Shown here: one piece after another, positions 5,081 through 5,819 of the stretch | Numbering within the stretch: position 1 is the first letter of the stretch | Layout: each line of letters opens with the position of its first letter | Made by a program: the position numbers and the translations under genes | Notes under the pieces: generated by a model | The model's database searches: none | Told to the model about the DNA's origin: nothing | What the model saw: only the letters and a program-made list of their open reading frames with translations | From: Methanoregula sp. | GTDB lineage: Archaea; Halobacteriota; Methanomicrobia; Methanomicrobiales; Methanospirillaceae | Direction: 5' to 3' | DNA length: 5,819 nt | NCBI GenBank assembly: GCA_022710665.1 | Contig: JAKLGN010000019.1 | Span: 1 to 5,819 of the forward strand

Positions 5081-5819
5081 ATGTCGGCAACCCAGGTTTC
5101 CCATGCGCGAATCGGTTCTCTCTGGCAGCAGAGAATGGACTCCATGCGGGAGTACGAGGTTGTCCGAGACGGGAACGTGTTTGCAACAAGTTTCTCGAAC
5201 AGTATCGTGTTCTCATCCGAATACGAGGCCGCCCGGCAAAATCTGGGCCAACTACTTGCAAGGTATGAAGGACGCAGTATCGATCAGGTATTCTATGGAG
5301 GAATGGAAGAGGAAAACGACGGGGGCATCTGCTACCAGATCGAGAGCCGCGAGCCCTTCGACTGCCCGGCGTTCGATCAGGACCGGTACCAGAAAACGGT
5401 TCTCGGTGATCTCACGCTTGTCCATGGTATCGGGAAAACCACCGAGAAGCGGCTCAGATTACGAGGATACGAGACACTGCAGGATCTTGCCCGGCATCCG
5501 AAGTTCCGGCAGGCTGCGTACAGGGTCATGGATTGCATATCCACGGGGAATTCCCGGGAGATAATGGAATTCATCGGGACCCGTCACCCGAAGTCCCATT
5601 CTGCCGTTCTCGGCGCGGCCGGACTTCATGAACCGGAGGATTATGTTTTCTTCGACATTGAGACGATGGGTCTTTTCTCCCGGCCGATCATTCTTTTTGG
5701 TATAGGATTTCTTGAGCATGGCGAGCTTGTTGTCCGGCAGTACCTGCTGCGTGATATTGCCGAAGAACCGGCAGCTCTTCTTGCGACTCTGGAGCATTTT
5801 TCTTCCAGTCGCCCTGCCT
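5081..5819 (+). CDS. HhH and RNase H-like (YprB-type) exonuclease domain protein, 3' end beyond window
   Basis: The frame stays open to the right edge, giving 246 residues of an incomplete protein. Seen: an N-terminal part with REYEVVRDGNVFATSFS, a helix-hairpin-helix-like segment LVHGIGKTTEKRLRLRGY at about 113-130, and then VFFDIETMGLFSRPIILFGIGF at about 189-210. FDIET, with Asp192 and Glu194, is the first catalytic motif of DEDD/RNase H-like 3'-5' exonucleases, and its form here resembles the YprB/RNase_H_2 family. The remaining catalytic aspartates would lie downstream. HhH regions bind DNA backbone non-specifically, so a nucleic-acid processing or repair role is likely; the substrate is unknown. 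A TGA at 5009 bounds the frame and ATG 5081 is the first start after it, but no Shine-Dalgarno is evident. ATG 5135 or 5144 are alternatives. It is divergent from the phosphatase gene. Confidence 0.82.
   Translation, partial: MSATQVSHARIGSLWQQRMDSMREYEVVRDGNVFATSFSNSIVFSSEYEAARQNLGQLLARYEGRSIDQVFYGGMEEENDGGICYQIESREPFDCPAFDQDRYQKTVLGDLTLVHGIGKTTEKRLRLRGYETLQDLARHPKFRQAAYRVMDCISTGNSREIMEFIGTRHPKSHSAVLGAAGLHEPEDYVFFDIETMGLFSRPIILFGIGFLEHGELVVRQYLLRDIAEEPAALLATLEHFSSSRPA

Noticed and set aside
1..5819. tRNA or rRNA genes, insertion sequences, transposases
   Set aside because: No cloverleaf-like, rRNA-like or transposase-like sequence was seen on either strand by eye.

Overview
The window looks like a chromosomal segment of a methanogenic archaeon, most likely of the order Methanomicrobiales (a Methanoregula-like relative). 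This is an inference from protein style, from a two-gene SufC-SufB cluster with no SufD, SufS or SufE in view, and from TATA-like rather than -35/-10-like elements between genes. No 16S or methanogenesis marker is present, so the assignment is not proven.

Left part (1-2533, minus strand): a compact cluster read leftward, sufC -> sufB -> pcm. The sufC and sufB genes overlap by 16 nt and the sufB ribosome binding site lies inside sufC. The pcm start is 8 nt beyond the sufB stop. SufC (ABC ATPase) and SufB (beta-helix scaffold) form a minimal iron-sulfur cluster assembly machine. Pcm repairs isoaspartyl damage in proteins, so the cluster joins Fe-S biogenesis with protein repair.

Middle (2501-3163): about 660 bases with no convincing gene. 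It holds a striking array of diverged direct repeats and palindromes built on GATC, with 21 GATC sites between 2620 and 3000. The array ends just before a perfect 10-bp inverted repeat. Immediately downstream on the plus strand (3164-4075) is a solitary beta-class DNA methyltransferase with no restriction enzyme or specificity subunit beside it. The pairing of a GATC-dense array with an orphan methyltransferase is the most unusual thing in the window. No functional link between them is shown by the sequence.

Right part: a HAD-IIA phosphatase (4121-4927, minus) converges with the methyltransferase. It diverges from a gene that runs off the right edge (5081-5819, plus). That gene encodes a helix-hairpin-helix region followed by the start of an RNase H-like/DEDD exonuclease domain of the YprB type. 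A short AT-rich stretch (4949-4963) probably serves as the divergent promoter.
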